Of a stretch of 14,800 nt of DNA, positions 4,274 to 13,300 are shown in pieces. The first letter of the stretch is position 1. The number at the start of each line of letters is the position of its first letter. The DNA is from Clostridium sp. CAG:590 (lineage in GTDB: Bacteria; Bacillota; Clostridia; Lachnospirales; Lachnospiraceae), in assembly GCA_000431135.1 (NCBI GenBank), contig HF987862.1, positions 1 through 14,800 on the forward strand, in the 5' to 3' direction. The notes under the pieces were generated by a model. It was given only the letters and a program-made list of their open reading frames with translations. It was not told the DNA's origin and made no database searches. The translations under genes were made by a program, and so were the position numbers.

Positions 4274-7200
4274 ATGAAAATGGAGACACAATGGGAGAGG
4301 CACTGCCTGTCTGGTATTTTATTGATGATGATCGCAATTGCAATTGCGATGTTTACGAATACGAGAATGGTATATGCCGAGACGGAAACGGGCAATGGAT
4401 ATCACTATCAGAAGACGGGTAATCCGTTGGTGACGGAAAAAGATAACTATGAAAATATATGGCAGATATATGCTTCTACAGAAGATGAAAAGTATATTGC
4501 TACAATCACATATGGTGAAGGTACAAACAGCAGTTATCCTGGTCAGTTTAGTGTATTTTCGAATTATGAATCTGTATTCGCCAAGTACAATATCGTACAG
4601 GTAGAGGTTGGAGAAGGACTAACATATTTTAATGTGGCAAAACCACCGAAAAATCTCCAGTATGAATATATCTATCTTCCAAGCACGATGAAGAAATTAA
4701 CGTCAGCTCTGGTACAGCAGCAGAAGAAATTGAAGGAGATTACGATTCCGGCATCTGTTACAGAATTTAGCACATATGAAAATGGCATGTTCTATATGGA
4801 TAAGGCATTGGAAAAGATTACATTTGAAGAAGGCATTCAACTTACTTCATTTGGAACAAATCGTTATCCGGTATTATATGGCTGTGATTCGTTAGAAGAA
4901 TTTACTGTTCCGGCGTCCATCGAGACGATACCGGATAAATGTTTTTACTATTCGAGTGGTCTTAAAACAATCCGGTTCGAAAAAGGTTCAAAGGTTAAAA
5001 GTATTGGAAAGCAAGCTTTTTATTTCTGTTCAGCTTTGAAAGAGGTTGAATTAGCGGAAGGACTTACAACGATTGGAGAATCCGCATTCCAAAATCTGGA
5101 TCAGATTGAGACGATTACGATTCCTGATACGGTCACAACGATTGAGCCATCTGCATTTTATGAATGCGACGGATTACAGGAGATCGTAATTCCTGACTCT
5201 GTGACCACTCTTGGCAAATCTGCATTTGCGTATTGTAAGAATCTGGAAAAAGTTCAGCTTTCCAATCAGTTAAAGACGATTGATGAAAAGACGTTCCAGA
5301 ATTGTTCGAAACTGACATCTATTCAGATTCCGGACAGTGTTACGACGATCAAATCATTAGCATTTTCTAATGTATATTTTACAGAACTTCCGCATATGGA
5401 AAATGTAGCAACCATAGAAGATTATGCATTTGTGGTTACGAAGCTTCAGTTTTTGGAATATCCGAAATGTTTGAAAAACTTTACGGCGAACTCATTTAAT
5501 GGTCAAAAAAAAGCAAAGATCATGACAATTTCATTTGAAGATGGATGTACATTGACTTCGCTTCCAGAGGGCTTGTTTTCTACATATATAGAGCAATATG
5601 GTTCAACGAAGCGTGAGATCAAGCTGCCGTTATCGTTGACTGAACTGAATCTGAATGTATTCAGTGGCTCGTGGAGTAGAACGATGGTGGAGATTCCACA
5701 TACAGATAAGGATTCTTTACAGTTATCTTTAACAGCCTATGGGGATACATCAAAAGAAGCGATAACGAATAATTTAAAGAGCATGTACTATACGGTGCAC
5801 TCATTTGATATCTACAAACAGTTGACAGAGAATTTTGGAGTGTCAAGAGATCATATCATTTTCCATGCAGAAAAGCCGGGCTGGAAATTGACGGGTATAG
5901 ATGAGACTGGTGTATATACCTATACAACAGAATGTAGTACCTGTGGAACAGTGACCAAGATTCTGACTTATGATGAGAATGGATTTGCCACGGTGGATGG
6001 TTCTTACCAGCCGGCTGAGCAGGTCACGGCAGAGAATTATGGAGCACTTGGACTGTCCGAGAAATATATCGGATATTATGCAGTGAGCAATGCAGGACAG
6101 TTATACTGGTTTGCGGATTATGTAAATGGTGATGGAGAGGATGCTACACCACATCTGGCGGAGAGTGTTGTTCTCTGTGATGATATCGAGATGAATGATA
6201 CAAGCAAGTTGGATTCATGGACGGATGAAACGACAGATGTGATCAATTGGCCATCACTCGGATCTTATAATGTGGATCGTTCACAATACAACATTGTATA
6301 TCAGGGAACCTTTGATGGAAATCGTAAGACAATCAGGGGTCTGTATCGTCGCGGTCAAAGTGAAACAAATCAAGGAGGTTTGATTGGCTATATTGGTAAA
6401 TCGGGGGCATTAAAAGATCTGACGATAGAGGAATCTTTTATAATGGGATGTTCGGTATTTGTTGGATTAAATAACGGATCAGTAACAAACTGTACAGCCG
6501 GAAAGCTTCGTATAAGTTATTGTGGACATGGTGGAGCTACTTTTGTATATAGAAATTATGGAATAATGGATACCTGCGTGAATTCAGAAGCTATAGAATG
6601 GGTGGATACATACATTGAAAATTGCTTCGGTATTGTAAATGATAATTCGGGTATTGTAAGAAACTGTGTGAACCGGGGTGCACTCGATAATACGGACGGC
6701 GGAATGGAGAGAGATGTAAGTGGAATCTGTGGTTGGAATTATGGCAAGATCCTGAACTGCCAGAATGAAGCATCCATTACATCAGACGGACAGGCATCTG
6801 GTATTACGGGACATAATAACGGATATATTGCCAGTTGTTTTAATACAGGAGTAATTACAGGTAAATATGCCGGAGGTATTGTAGCAGGGACCGGTAAAGC
6901 AGAAGGGGATGATATCGTGATAGTAAATCCATCCATTGGCGGATGGGATGATACAACGGGAGGATCTTCATCTGATTCAGGAAGTGGTTCTACAGGAGAG
7001 GAGGAGAAATTGGTTCCGGTTTCTCTGTCACAGTATGGAATCTATTATTGTTACAACACAGGAGCTGTTACAGCATCCGAGGATCAGGCGGGAGGCATTG
7101 CAAGCTGGTCAACAGGAAGTAAGGGTACGATCTATGGATGCTATAATACCGGAGACGTTAAAGGTGGTTCTCACACCGGAGGCATTACAGGAAGTGCAGA

Positions 7201-9844
7201 GAGTGCTCTGGTAAGAGACTGCTATAATTATTCCACAAATATATCGACAACAAATGTTGCAACTGGTTTGTCATATAATGTGCCACAGGCATTTGCAGCA
7301 CCAATTGTAGGTTGTGCTTACTCTTATTTTGCGGATGCAGTGATATCTGATTGTTATTATGCGGGAGCCGGTGATGAGGAAGCTTATGGATATTTCGTGA
7401 ATCTGAAAGGTCATACAGTAACCTTTACGGATAACGAACTTATGACGACGGAAGATTTTGCATCCGGTAAAGCTGCATGGAAACTACAGAATGGTATCAA
7501 TGAAGATCTGAAGGATGGGGCACAGTTGTTTGTATGGGAACAGGCAATAACCAGCGATAAATGTCCAAAACTTACTTTAAGCAAGACTGCAACGGATAAG
7601 ACCGTTATGCAGATGACTTTCCATTATACGACCGGTGGTAAAGATCTTACAGGATACGGATATACGAATTATAACCATGCAGTCACCGAGAATCAGGCAC
7701 CGACGGTAACCGGAAAGAGTAATGCCATTCATACATTTGATTGGTATGCAGATCCGGAATTTACGACATTATATGATTTTGCGAAGGTATTAACTTCAGA
7801 TGCGGATGTATATGCAAAGGCATATGATTTGTATACGTTAGAATTCAAATTAGCAGAAGGAAGTCATGCAACAATCAGTGTCGATAATAAGAAGGTGACA
7901 GAGCTTATCACCGAGACGGGAGAAGATGTTACCTTTACAGTGACACCGGATACAGGATATATATTAGAAGGTGTGACTTTAGATGGCGAAAAGCTGATGC
8001 CGGATGAGGATGACAATTACACGATCTCAGGCATCAAGGCAAATCATACAGTAGAGATTACGACAAAGGAAACAGAGGCTACATTTACCTACAAAGCTAG
8101 TGGAAATGGAACCGTAAAATGGGTAGGCGAAAAGACTGGTTCTGCTGAGGTGACAGAGACGATCAAAGCAGTAAGTGGAACACCAAAGGGCGTTCTTCCG
8201 GTAGCAGATCTTGGCTGGCATTTCGTGAAATGGGTTGACAGTAAGGAAAATGTTCCGACTTATTCCATAAACGGACTTTATCCAGCTGCGATAAATGGAG
8301 TGCTTGAGAGTGAGACCTACACAGCGATATTTGAAAAGAATGTGGAAACCTATACAATCTCAGGAACTGTTTGTGATCCGGAGGGCAATCCGGTAGAGGG
8401 TGTAACGGTTTCTTTAAAAGGAAATGGGGATACAAAGAAAACAAAATCAGCAGAAGATGGTTCTTATCAGTTCGAGAAATTAGAAGAGGCTGAATACAAG
8501 GTGTCCGCTGTAAGATTTTACGAGAATGATTGGAAGGCAGAGAGTGCAACGGTCGTTGTCAGATTAGAGGCGGCGGATGCGGTAGATCAGAATCTTACGC
8601 TTTCGATGCGCAGAGAAAATGCAGGACATGATGAGATCATCAACAATTACAGAGTTACACTTACAGAGCGTGCCAAGGATTATCTGAATGAGACAGGTGA
8701 TAACTTAACTGAAGGATCAGATTATACATTATCTGTCAGTGAGAAATACAGTGATGCGGAGAATGCTGTTATCTATGTGTATGAAGCGGCGATGGGATAC
8801 AATGGAAAATATTACAAACTGTCGGATGAACCTACAGCTACACTGGAAGCGGTTAATGACAGATACACACTTGAGGACATTCAAAAGGATTATATTCTGG
8901 ATGTAAAGGAAGAAGACATGGTTCCGAACCGGTATGAGATCACGCTTCCTTCCGGAGAGGATGATTATACGATCCTGCCGGAGAAGGAAGGCGAAACACA
9001 GATTGAATATGGAGAGGATTATTCGTTTACGGTCAAGACATCGAAAGATCAATGTATTCTGGTATATGCAAATGGCACAGTAATAGAATTTGCAGATGGA
9101 AAGTACACGATCCGGAATGTGACAGAACCACAGGAGATTACAGTTAAATATGTTGAGAAACATACCTGGGGTGAATGGAAGGAAACTGTGAAACCGACAT
9201 ATGAAAAAGAAGGCGAAGAGACAAGAATCTGTTCGGTATGTGGAGCAACGGACAAGAAGGTGGTTGAAAAGCTTATTAAGGAAGAAAAACCAGAGAAACC
9301 AGAAGAGCCGGAAAAGGATCAGCCGACACCGGAAACACAGTATACGATTACATATGTGTTGAATAAGGGTATCAATCATAAAAATAATCCAAGTACATAC
9401 ACATCGGATCAAAGCGTGGTATTGAGCAGTCCGAGCCGAAAAGGATATGAATTTAAGGGTTGGTATACAGACAGCAAATGTAAAAAGAAGATTACGTCTA
9501 TTCAGAAAGGCTCCAAGACCAATTATACGGTGTATGCAAAATGGTCAAAGATAACGTTAAAGAAGGTACAGAAATTAAAGCTTTCAAACACAAAGAAAAA
9601 GAAGATGGTTGTAAAATATGCGAAAGTGTCCGGAACACAGGGCTATGAAATCGTTTATGCAACCAATTCGAAATTTAAGAAAGGCAAGAAGATTGTCCAG
9701 ACTGGCAAGAGAAAAGTCACGATAGGAAAGCTTAAGAAAAACAAGGTGTATTATGTACGCGTAAGAGCATTTAAGAAAGATTCTACCGGAAAGAATGTAT
9801 ATGGTAAATATAGTTCGACAAAGAAGATTAAGATAAAGAAGTAA
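4274..9844 (+). CDS. Giant secreted multidomain protein: BspA-like LRRs, GLUG-like repeats, CarboxypepD-reg, Flg_new, FN3-like
   Basis: This is 1,856 residues with a signal peptide: hydrophobic core about 12-28, likely cleavage after VYA at 35. Residues ~110-460 are BspA/Treponema-type leucine-rich repeats (ITIPDTVTTIEPSAFYEC, IVIPDSVTTLGKSAFAYC). A CSTC pair follows (554-557), then YYAVSNAGQLYWFADYVN (~600). Residues ~670-1040 are GLUG-like beta-helix repeats (GGIVAGTG, GCYNTGDVKGGSHTGGITG), interrupted by a Gly/Ser linker near 890-912. Residues 1113-1357 hold beta-domains with Listeria-Bacteroides-like features. A carboxypeptidase-regulatory-like domain (TISGTVCDPEGNPVEGVTVSLKG) lies near 1358-1450, HTWGEWK...CSVCG at ~1630-1660, a Pro/Glu linker, a Flg_new repeat (GYEFKGWYTD, ~1690-1760), and a Lys-rich FN3-like end. 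No LPXTG or C-terminal membrane helix is seen. It is probably secreted or held non-covalently by its basic C-terminus, acting in adhesion or glycan/protein binding. Confidence 0.9.
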   Translation: MKMETQWERHCLSGILLMMIAIAIAMFTNTRMVYAETETGNGYHYQKTGNPLVTEKDNYENIWQIYASTEDEKYIATITYGEGTNSSYPGQFSVFSNYESVFAKYNIVQVEVGEGLTYFNVAKPPKNLQYEYIYLPSTMKKLTSALVQQQKKLKEITIPASVTEFSTYENGMFYMDKALEKITFEEGIQLTSFGTNRYPVLYGCDSLEEFTVPASIETIPDKCFYYSSGLKTIRFEKGSKVKSIGKQAFYFCSALKEVELAEGLTTIGESAFQNLDQIETITIPDTVTTIEPSAFYECDGLQEIVIPDSVTTLGKSAFAYCKNLEKVQLSNQLKTIDEKTFQNCSKLTSIQIPDSVTTIKSLAFSNVYFTELPHMENVATIEDYAFVVTKLQFLEYPKCLKNFTANSFNGQKKAKIMTISFEDGCTLTSLPEGLFSTYIEQYGSTKREIKLPLSLTELNLNVFSGSWSRTMVEIPHTDKDSLQLSLTAYGDTSKEAITNNLKSMYYTVHSFDIYKQLTENFGVSRDHIIFHAEKPGWKLTGIDETGVYTYTTECSTCGTVTKILTYDENGFATVDGSYQPAEQVTAENYGALGLSEKYIGYYAVSNAGQLYWFADYVNGDGEDATPHLAESVVLCDDIEMNDTSKLDSWTDETTDVINWPSLGSYNVDRSQYNIVYQGTFDGNRKTIRGLYRRGQSETNQGGLIGYIGKSGALKDLTIEESFIMGCSVFVGLNNGSVTNCTAGKLRISYCGHGGATFVYRNYGIMDTCVNSEAIEWVDTYIENCFGIVNDNSGIVRNCVNRGALDNTDGGMERDVSGICGWNYGKILNCQNEASITSDGQASGITGHNNGYIASCFNTGVITGKYAGGIVAGTGKAEGDDIVIVNPSIGGWDDTTGGSSSDSGSGSTGEEEKLVPVSLSQYGIYYCYNTGAVTASEDQAGGIASWSTGSKGTIYGCYNTGDVKGGSHTGGITGSAESALVRDCYNYSTNISTTNVATGLSYNVPQAFAAPIVGCAYSYFADAVISDCYYAGAGDEEAYGYFVNLKGHTVTFTDNELMTTEDFASGKAAWKLQNGINEDLKDGAQLFVWEQAITSDKCPKLTLSKTATDKTVMQMTFHYTTGGKDLTGYGYTNYNHAVTENQAPTVTGKSNAIHTFDWYADPEFTTLYDFAKVLTSDADVYAKAYDLYTLEFKLAEGSHATISVDNKKVTELITETGEDVTFTVTPDTGYILEGVTLDGEKLMPDEDDNYTISGIKANHTVEITTKETEATFTYKASGNGTVKWVGEKTGSAEVTETIKAVSGTPKGVLPVADLGWHFVKWVDSKENVPTYSINGLYPAAINGVLESETYTAIFEKNVETYTISGTVCDPEGNPVEGVTVSLKGNGDTKKTKSAEDGSYQFEKLEEAEYKVSAVRFYENDWKAESATVVVRLEAADAVDQNLTLSMRRENAGHDEIINNYRVTLTERAKDYLNETGDNLTEGSDYTLSVSEKYSDAENAVIYVYEAAMGYNGKYYKLSDEPTATLEAVNDRYTLEDIQKDYILDVKEEDMVPNRYEITLPSGEDDYTILPEKEGETQIEYGEDYSFTVKTSKDQCILVYANGTVIEFADGKYTIRNVTEPQEITVKYVEKHTWGEWKETVKPTYEKEGEETRICSVCGATDKKVVEKLIKEEKPEKPEEPEKDQPTPETQYTITYVLNKGINHKNNPSTYTSDQSVVLSSPSRKGYEFKGWYTDSKCKKKITSIQKGSKTNYTVYAKWSKITLKKVQKLKLSNTKKKKMVVKYAKVSGTQGYEIVYATNSKFKKGKKIVQTGKRKVTIGKLKKNKVYYVRVRAFKKDSTGKNVYGKYSSTKKIKIKK

Positions 9845-9875
9845 AAAAGCCATATATGGATAGTGCTTGAGATGG

Positions 9876-9918
9876 GTTCCCTACCAGTGCAACAGTGCTG
9901 GCGGGGAACTTTTCTTTT
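9876..9918 (+). terminator. Rho-independent terminator after the giant gene, near copy of 3381-3421
   Basis: GTTCCCTACCAG (9876-9887) pairs with CTGGCGGGGAAC (9898-9909), with one G-T pair and one A-C mismatch. The loop TGCAACAGTG is identical to the first copy, and TTTTCTTTT follows. Resemblance to the first copy also extends ~25 bp upstream (CATATATGGATAG here, CATGTATATGAATAG there). Confidence 0.9.
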
Positions 9919-9945
9919 GACTTGTAGTGCAAATACAATTATAAT
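9917..9945 (+). promoter_or_regulatory. Near-consensus promoter of the Hsp70-like operon
   Basis: TTGACT (9917-9922), a 17 bp spacer and a perfect TATAAT (9940-9945) predict a start near 9952, about 30 nt before the first gene. The -35 box overlaps the T-tract of the preceding terminator, so the operon is insulated and separately expressed, probably strongly. Confidence 0.85.
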
Positions 9946-9980
9946 ATGATGCAAGGGTCAAATGTACGAAAGGATAAAGC

Positions 9981-11249
9981 ATGATGGATATATTTTTAGG
10001 ATTAGATCTGTGTCGTAAGAATGTGCAGATGAGTTATTTTGAAGAGGATCAGGATGAGCCGACTTCTATATATCAATTGAACAATACGGAGACATATCAG
10101 CTTCCGAATGTCATGTTTTATTCAAAGGACGAGAAGAAATGGTATGTAGGCAATCAGGTTAGTACCGTGCGATTCCAGCAGGACGGACAGATTGTAGAGG
10201 ACATTGTTGCAAATGTCGGTTCTGATAAGCATGTGACGGTTGAGGGTGGCGTATATACATATGATGCATTGCTGCTCATTTTATTAAAGACGCACATAGA
10301 AGAATTCTTGTCGCGATCAGATGACTATGTATTGAAGAGATTGACGGTTACATTAGAGGAATATACTCCAAAGGTGTATCAGGTGTTGGGAAAACTTCGA
10401 AAAGAATTTGGATTGGCAGAGGATGCATTTTATATCATGAGCCATGAGAATGCATTTTTTCAGTATGTAATGAATCAGGATGAACGGTTGAGGACGAATA
10501 GTGTTGCAATGTTTGAATACGGTGCGGAAGGAATGGAATATTATCGCATCGATAAGAAACATCAGGGAAATACCCGCATTTTTTATCTGGGAAAAGAGAA
10601 TCTCAAAGAGGAATTATCTTATGGCATGTTGTTTGAGGATGTAGAATCACTTGACCGGAAGTTTGCAGAGATTGCAAAGAAGAAGATGAGAGAGACCTAT
10701 ATTTCTACCGTATATCTGACGGGAGTTGGATTTACGGATAAATGGATTGCAGAGTCACAGAAGGTGCTTTGTGATGGCAGACGCGTATTTATGGGACAGA
10801 ATCTGTATACGAAGGGTGCCTGTTATCATGCGAAGTATGGAGCATATGAGGCAGAGAGGGACTGCGTATTGTGTACGGAGGGCAGTATTCCGTTTGATAT
10901 TGGCGTCTGTATTGGAGAGACAGAAGGACGGAATCAATTTTATCCGATTGCGATCGGTGGAAGAGAATGGTACAACATGAAGGGACAGGTTACACTGTTT
11001 TTGGATGATACGAACCGGATCGAGATGTTATATCGGGATAAGGTTTCCAAAGAAATGCAGCGGGAGATCATAGAGATTCACGGTTTGCCAAAACGACCGC
11101 CAAAGACAACGAAGATATCATTGGAAGTAGAGCTGACAGATGAACGGGTTGGAGCGATTGTAATTCGGGATGTTGGGTTTGGAAGAATATATCCAACCAC
11201 GAATAAGATATACCGGAAGGATTTTTCAATTGGACATATAGAAGGATAG
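9981..11249 (+). CDS. Divergent Hsp70/DnaK-like protein, reduced and lidless, with degenerate nucleotide motifs
   Basis: The 422 residues follow DnaK in order. LGLDLCRKNVQMSY (6-19) fits phosphate loop 1. LPNVMFYSKDEKKWYVGNQV (41-60) fits TTPSVVAY..VGQ. LTVTLEEYTPKVY (121-133) then SHENAFFQYV (154-163) fits connect-1. VAMFEYGAEGMEYYRI (175-190) fits phosphate 2. VYLTGVGF (244-251) with GACYHA (279-284) fits the adenosine loop. DCVLCTEGSIPFDIGVCIGET (294-314) resembles the VLLLDVTPLSLGIET linker. Residues 300-415 resemble the beta substrate-binding domain, with IHGLPKRPPKTTKISLEVEL near 366-385. The loop-1 Thr pair is RK, GGGT is GAEG, lobe II is about 85 residues short, and the helical lid is absent. 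ATP hydrolysis is therefore doubtful. GAAAGGA (9968-9974) suits ATG 9981 or 9984. It is first in a five-gene operon; no J-protein or GrpE gene is nearby. The role is unknown. Confidence 0.75.
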   Translation: MMDIFLGLDLCRKNVQMSYFEEDQDEPTSIYQLNNTETYQLPNVMFYSKDEKKWYVGNQVSTVRFQQDGQIVEDIVANVGSDKHVTVEGGVYTYDALLLILLKTHIEEFLSRSDDYVLKRLTVTLEEYTPKVYQVLGKLRKEFGLAEDAFYIMSHENAFFQYVMNQDERLRTNSVAMFEYGAEGMEYYRIDKKHQGNTRIFYLGKENLKEELSYGMLFEDVESLDRKFAEIAKKKMRETYISTVYLTGVGFTDKWIAESQKVLCDGRRVFMGQNLYTKGACYHAKYGAYEAERDCVLCTEGSIPFDIGVCIGETEGRNQFYPIAIGGREWYNMKGQVTLFLDDTNRIEMLYRDKVSKEMQREIIEIHGLPKRPPKTTKISLEVELTDERVGAIVIRDVGFGRIYPTTNKIYRKDFSIGHIEG

Positions 11250-11259
11250 AGGAGAGCAT

Positions 11260-12093
11260 ATGGGACGAGTTATATTGTGTGAAACAGTACCCGCAACAAC
11301 TTCATATATATTTCCAAATACGAAGATAGAAGTGTTTTCATATGAGGAGTTATGCTATTACATTTATAACAATATTGCACTGGTTTCCGAGGAATATATC
11401 GGAGTGGCGATGTTTCATTGGATAGAGCAGGAATTGCATTTACCGGATCTTGCGGATAGTCTGCGTGCGTTAAAAGAAAAAGAAACAACGGATCTGACAG
11501 ATCTGCTCACTGCGATATTGACCTATAAGGAATATTATACAATTCCGGAAATTAAGGAATTTATCCTGCAGATTGAACGTATGAAGGGGCTGATAGCACC
11601 GCAGTACCGAAAACTTCAGGCGGATGGTTTTCTGCGGTATCATAAGTATTTGAAAGCAGCTGCAATTTATGATGAGATATTAGATCAGTATCCGGATATC
11701 GGAAATGACAAATTATTAGCAGCTATATATCACAATCGCGGAATTGCCTATGCAAGCAATTTTGAGTTAGAAGATGCAATGGAATCGTACCGGAAGTCGT
11801 ATGAGATTACCGGCAGCAGACAGACGATGTATCAGTATCTACTCTTAATGGCAACGGTAAAAGAACGTTCTGACGTGGAAGTGATGGCAAAATATTATCA
11901 GGTAGAGGATCTGGTTCCGCAGATATATGATGCGATCGAGGATGCACAGGAGGATGTGACCGGTTCGCCGATATATCATCGTATGGAACGGGCAATGTAT
12001 CATTTTCAGAAGAATAACCTGACGGATTTCAGTCAGCGGATGGATACGGTGTTAGAACATTTAAAGGAAGAATTCCGTCAACAGACGGTATAA
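11260..12093 (+). CDS. Helical protein with TPR-like repeats, operon gene 2
   Basis: This is a 277-residue soluble, all-helical protein without signal peptide or membrane segment. Two TPR-like helix pairs are visible: YRKLQADGFLRYHKYLKAAA...YDEILDQYP (about 116-145) and AAIYHNRGIAYASNFELEDAMESYRKSYEI (154-183), with the usual Gly/Ala/Tyr and Pro positions. The N-terminal 110 residues (FSYEELCYYIYNNIALVSEEYIG...) look like a separate helical domain I do not recognise. TPRs normally hold partner proteins; some bind Hsp70 or Hsp90 tails. The gene starts 10 bp after the Hsp70-like gene, with AGAGGAGAG overlapping that stop region, so the two are surely co-transcribed and probably co-translated. 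A co-factor or adaptor of gene 1 is the simplest reading, but this is inferred from context. Confidence 0.75.
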   Translation: MGRVILCETVPATTSYIFPNTKIEVFSYEELCYYIYNNIALVSEEYIGVAMFHWIEQELHLPDLADSLRALKEKETTDLTDLLTAILTYKEYYTIPEIKEFILQIERMKGLIAPQYRKLQADGFLRYHKYLKAAAIYDEILDQYPDIGNDKLLAAIYHNRGIAYASNFELEDAMESYRKSYEITGSRQTMYQYLLLMATVKERSDVEVMAKYYQVEDLVPQIYDAIEDAQEDVTGSPIYHRMERAMYHFQKNNLTDFSQRMDTVLEHLKEEFRQQTV

Positions 12094-12106
12094 CAGGAGT
12101 GTACAT

Positions 12107-13288
12107 ATGGGTTTATTGAGTACCGTCAAAGATCTGTTTACGAAAACAGAGGTGACGGAGGAAGTATTTGAATATGAGAGTATCGACAGCTATCTGAAGA
12201 AACAGCAGCAGGAAATGGAGCGCAAGGGAACGCAGGATGATGTTGCCTACAAATGCGACCAGATTGTAGAGGCGTCTTATCAGATGGAGGATCTGCGGGC
12301 AGAGTATGACATGGTGACTTCTTATTTTGAGGATATTCAGATGATTGAGGAATTGCCACAGAATGTCAGAAAACAGGTGACGGATATTGCGAAAAAGATT
12401 GCTTTTCTTGAAAGGGAAACCTCGCAATTTGTTCATATGGATGACCGTATCAGTGATGAGAATTTCAGGATGATACAGGGAATGGAAAAGGATCTGACAA
12501 CGATATTTGGACAGTTAAAAGAGTTAGAAGATATGGATATGGTGATTCGGCGCGATATGACGAACTTAGAGGGCGAGAAGAATGCGCAGGAATATATTCA
12601 GGAGTCCATTGAACAACGGCAGCATAGTCTTAAGAATTTTATTATCATATTCGGAACAATTTCGGTGTTAGTGGTACTTACGTTAGTGGTGATCGGTATT
12701 ATGACAAAGAATAATCTTGTGATACCGGTGTTGCTTATTCTGCTTATTATTGCGGGAATGGCGGCATTTTCGGTTATAATCTATCGCAGACTTTCCTATG
12801 AATTCAAGATGGCAGAGAAACGTGAGAACCGTGCAATCAGCCTGATGAATAAGGTGAAGATCAAATATGTCAACAACACATCAACGCTGGAATATCTATA
12901 TGCGAAGTACCATGTCAACAGTCTCCGAGAATTGGAATATCTGCACGATCAATATTTGATCATGGTAGATGAGGTGCGAAAATACCAGCAGACAACAGGT
13001 GATCTGAGGGAACACACGGATGCACTTTCCAAGCTGCTATATGCACATGGAATCAAAGATCCGGATATCTGGACGAAACAATCCCTTGCACTGATCGATC
13101 CAAGGGAAATGGTAGAAGTTAAACATTCATTGAATGTGAGACGGCAGAAATTGAGGGAACAGCTTGCATATAATGAACAATTGCGGCTGGATGGATTAAA
13201 GGATATCCGGGAGATGTTAAAAACAAATCCGGAACTGCGGGAAAAGGTCCGGCGGGAGATGGAAGTATATCATATCAATATTCAATGA
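12107..13288 (+). CDS. Coiled-coil protein with central two-helix membrane hairpin, operon gene 3
   Basis: This 393-residue protein is of no family I recognise. Residues 25-175 are charged and heptad-like (YLKKQQQEMERK, QIVEASYQMEDLRAEYDMV, KDLTTIFGQLKELEDMDMV), consistent with coiled coil. Two hydrophobic segments, about 177-199 (NFIIIFGTISVLVVLTLVVIG) and 204-226 (LVIPVLLILLIIAGMAAFSVII), are joined by the short TKNN turn. Basic residues follow the second (YRRLS), so both ends should face the cytoplasm. A second coiled-coil-like region (230-393: KMAEKRENRAISLMNKVKIK, MVDEVRKYQQ, VRREMEVYHINIQ) follows. CAGGAG (12094-12099) is 7 nt before ATG 12107, and the gap to gene 2 is 13 bp. It could anchor the Hsp70-like/TPR pair at the membrane. 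Confidence 0.78.
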   Translation: MGLLSTVKDLFTKTEVTEEVFEYESIDSYLKKQQQEMERKGTQDDVAYKCDQIVEASYQMEDLRAEYDMVTSYFEDIQMIEELPQNVRKQVTDIAKKIAFLERETSQFVHMDDRISDENFRMIQGMEKDLTTIFGQLKELEDMDMVIRRDMTNLEGEKNAQEYIQESIEQRQHSLKNFIIIFGTISVLVVLTLVVIGIMTKNNLVIPVLLILLIIAGMAAFSVIIYRRLSYEFKMAEKRENRAISLMNKVKIKYVNNTSTLEYLYAKYHVNSLRELEYLHDQYLIMVDEVRKYQQTTGDLREHTDALSKLLYAHGIKDPDIWTKQSLALIDPREMVEVKHSLNVRRQKLREQLAYNEQLRLDGLKDIREMLKTNPELREKVRREMEVYHINIQ

Positions 13289-13300
13289 GAGGGAGAAGAA

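Noticed and set aside
9160..9260. Zinc-finger function for the CSVCG motif in the giant protein
   Set aside because: The HTWGEWK...CSVCG block is a recurrent module of secreted Clostridia surface proteins with a single CxxC here; a metal site cannot be claimed.
8729..9412. 227-codon open frame on the minus strand inside the giant gene
   Set aside because: It is the antisense shadow of the surface protein. Its composition is rich in Cys, Phe and Arg without any domain, and there is no ribosome site.
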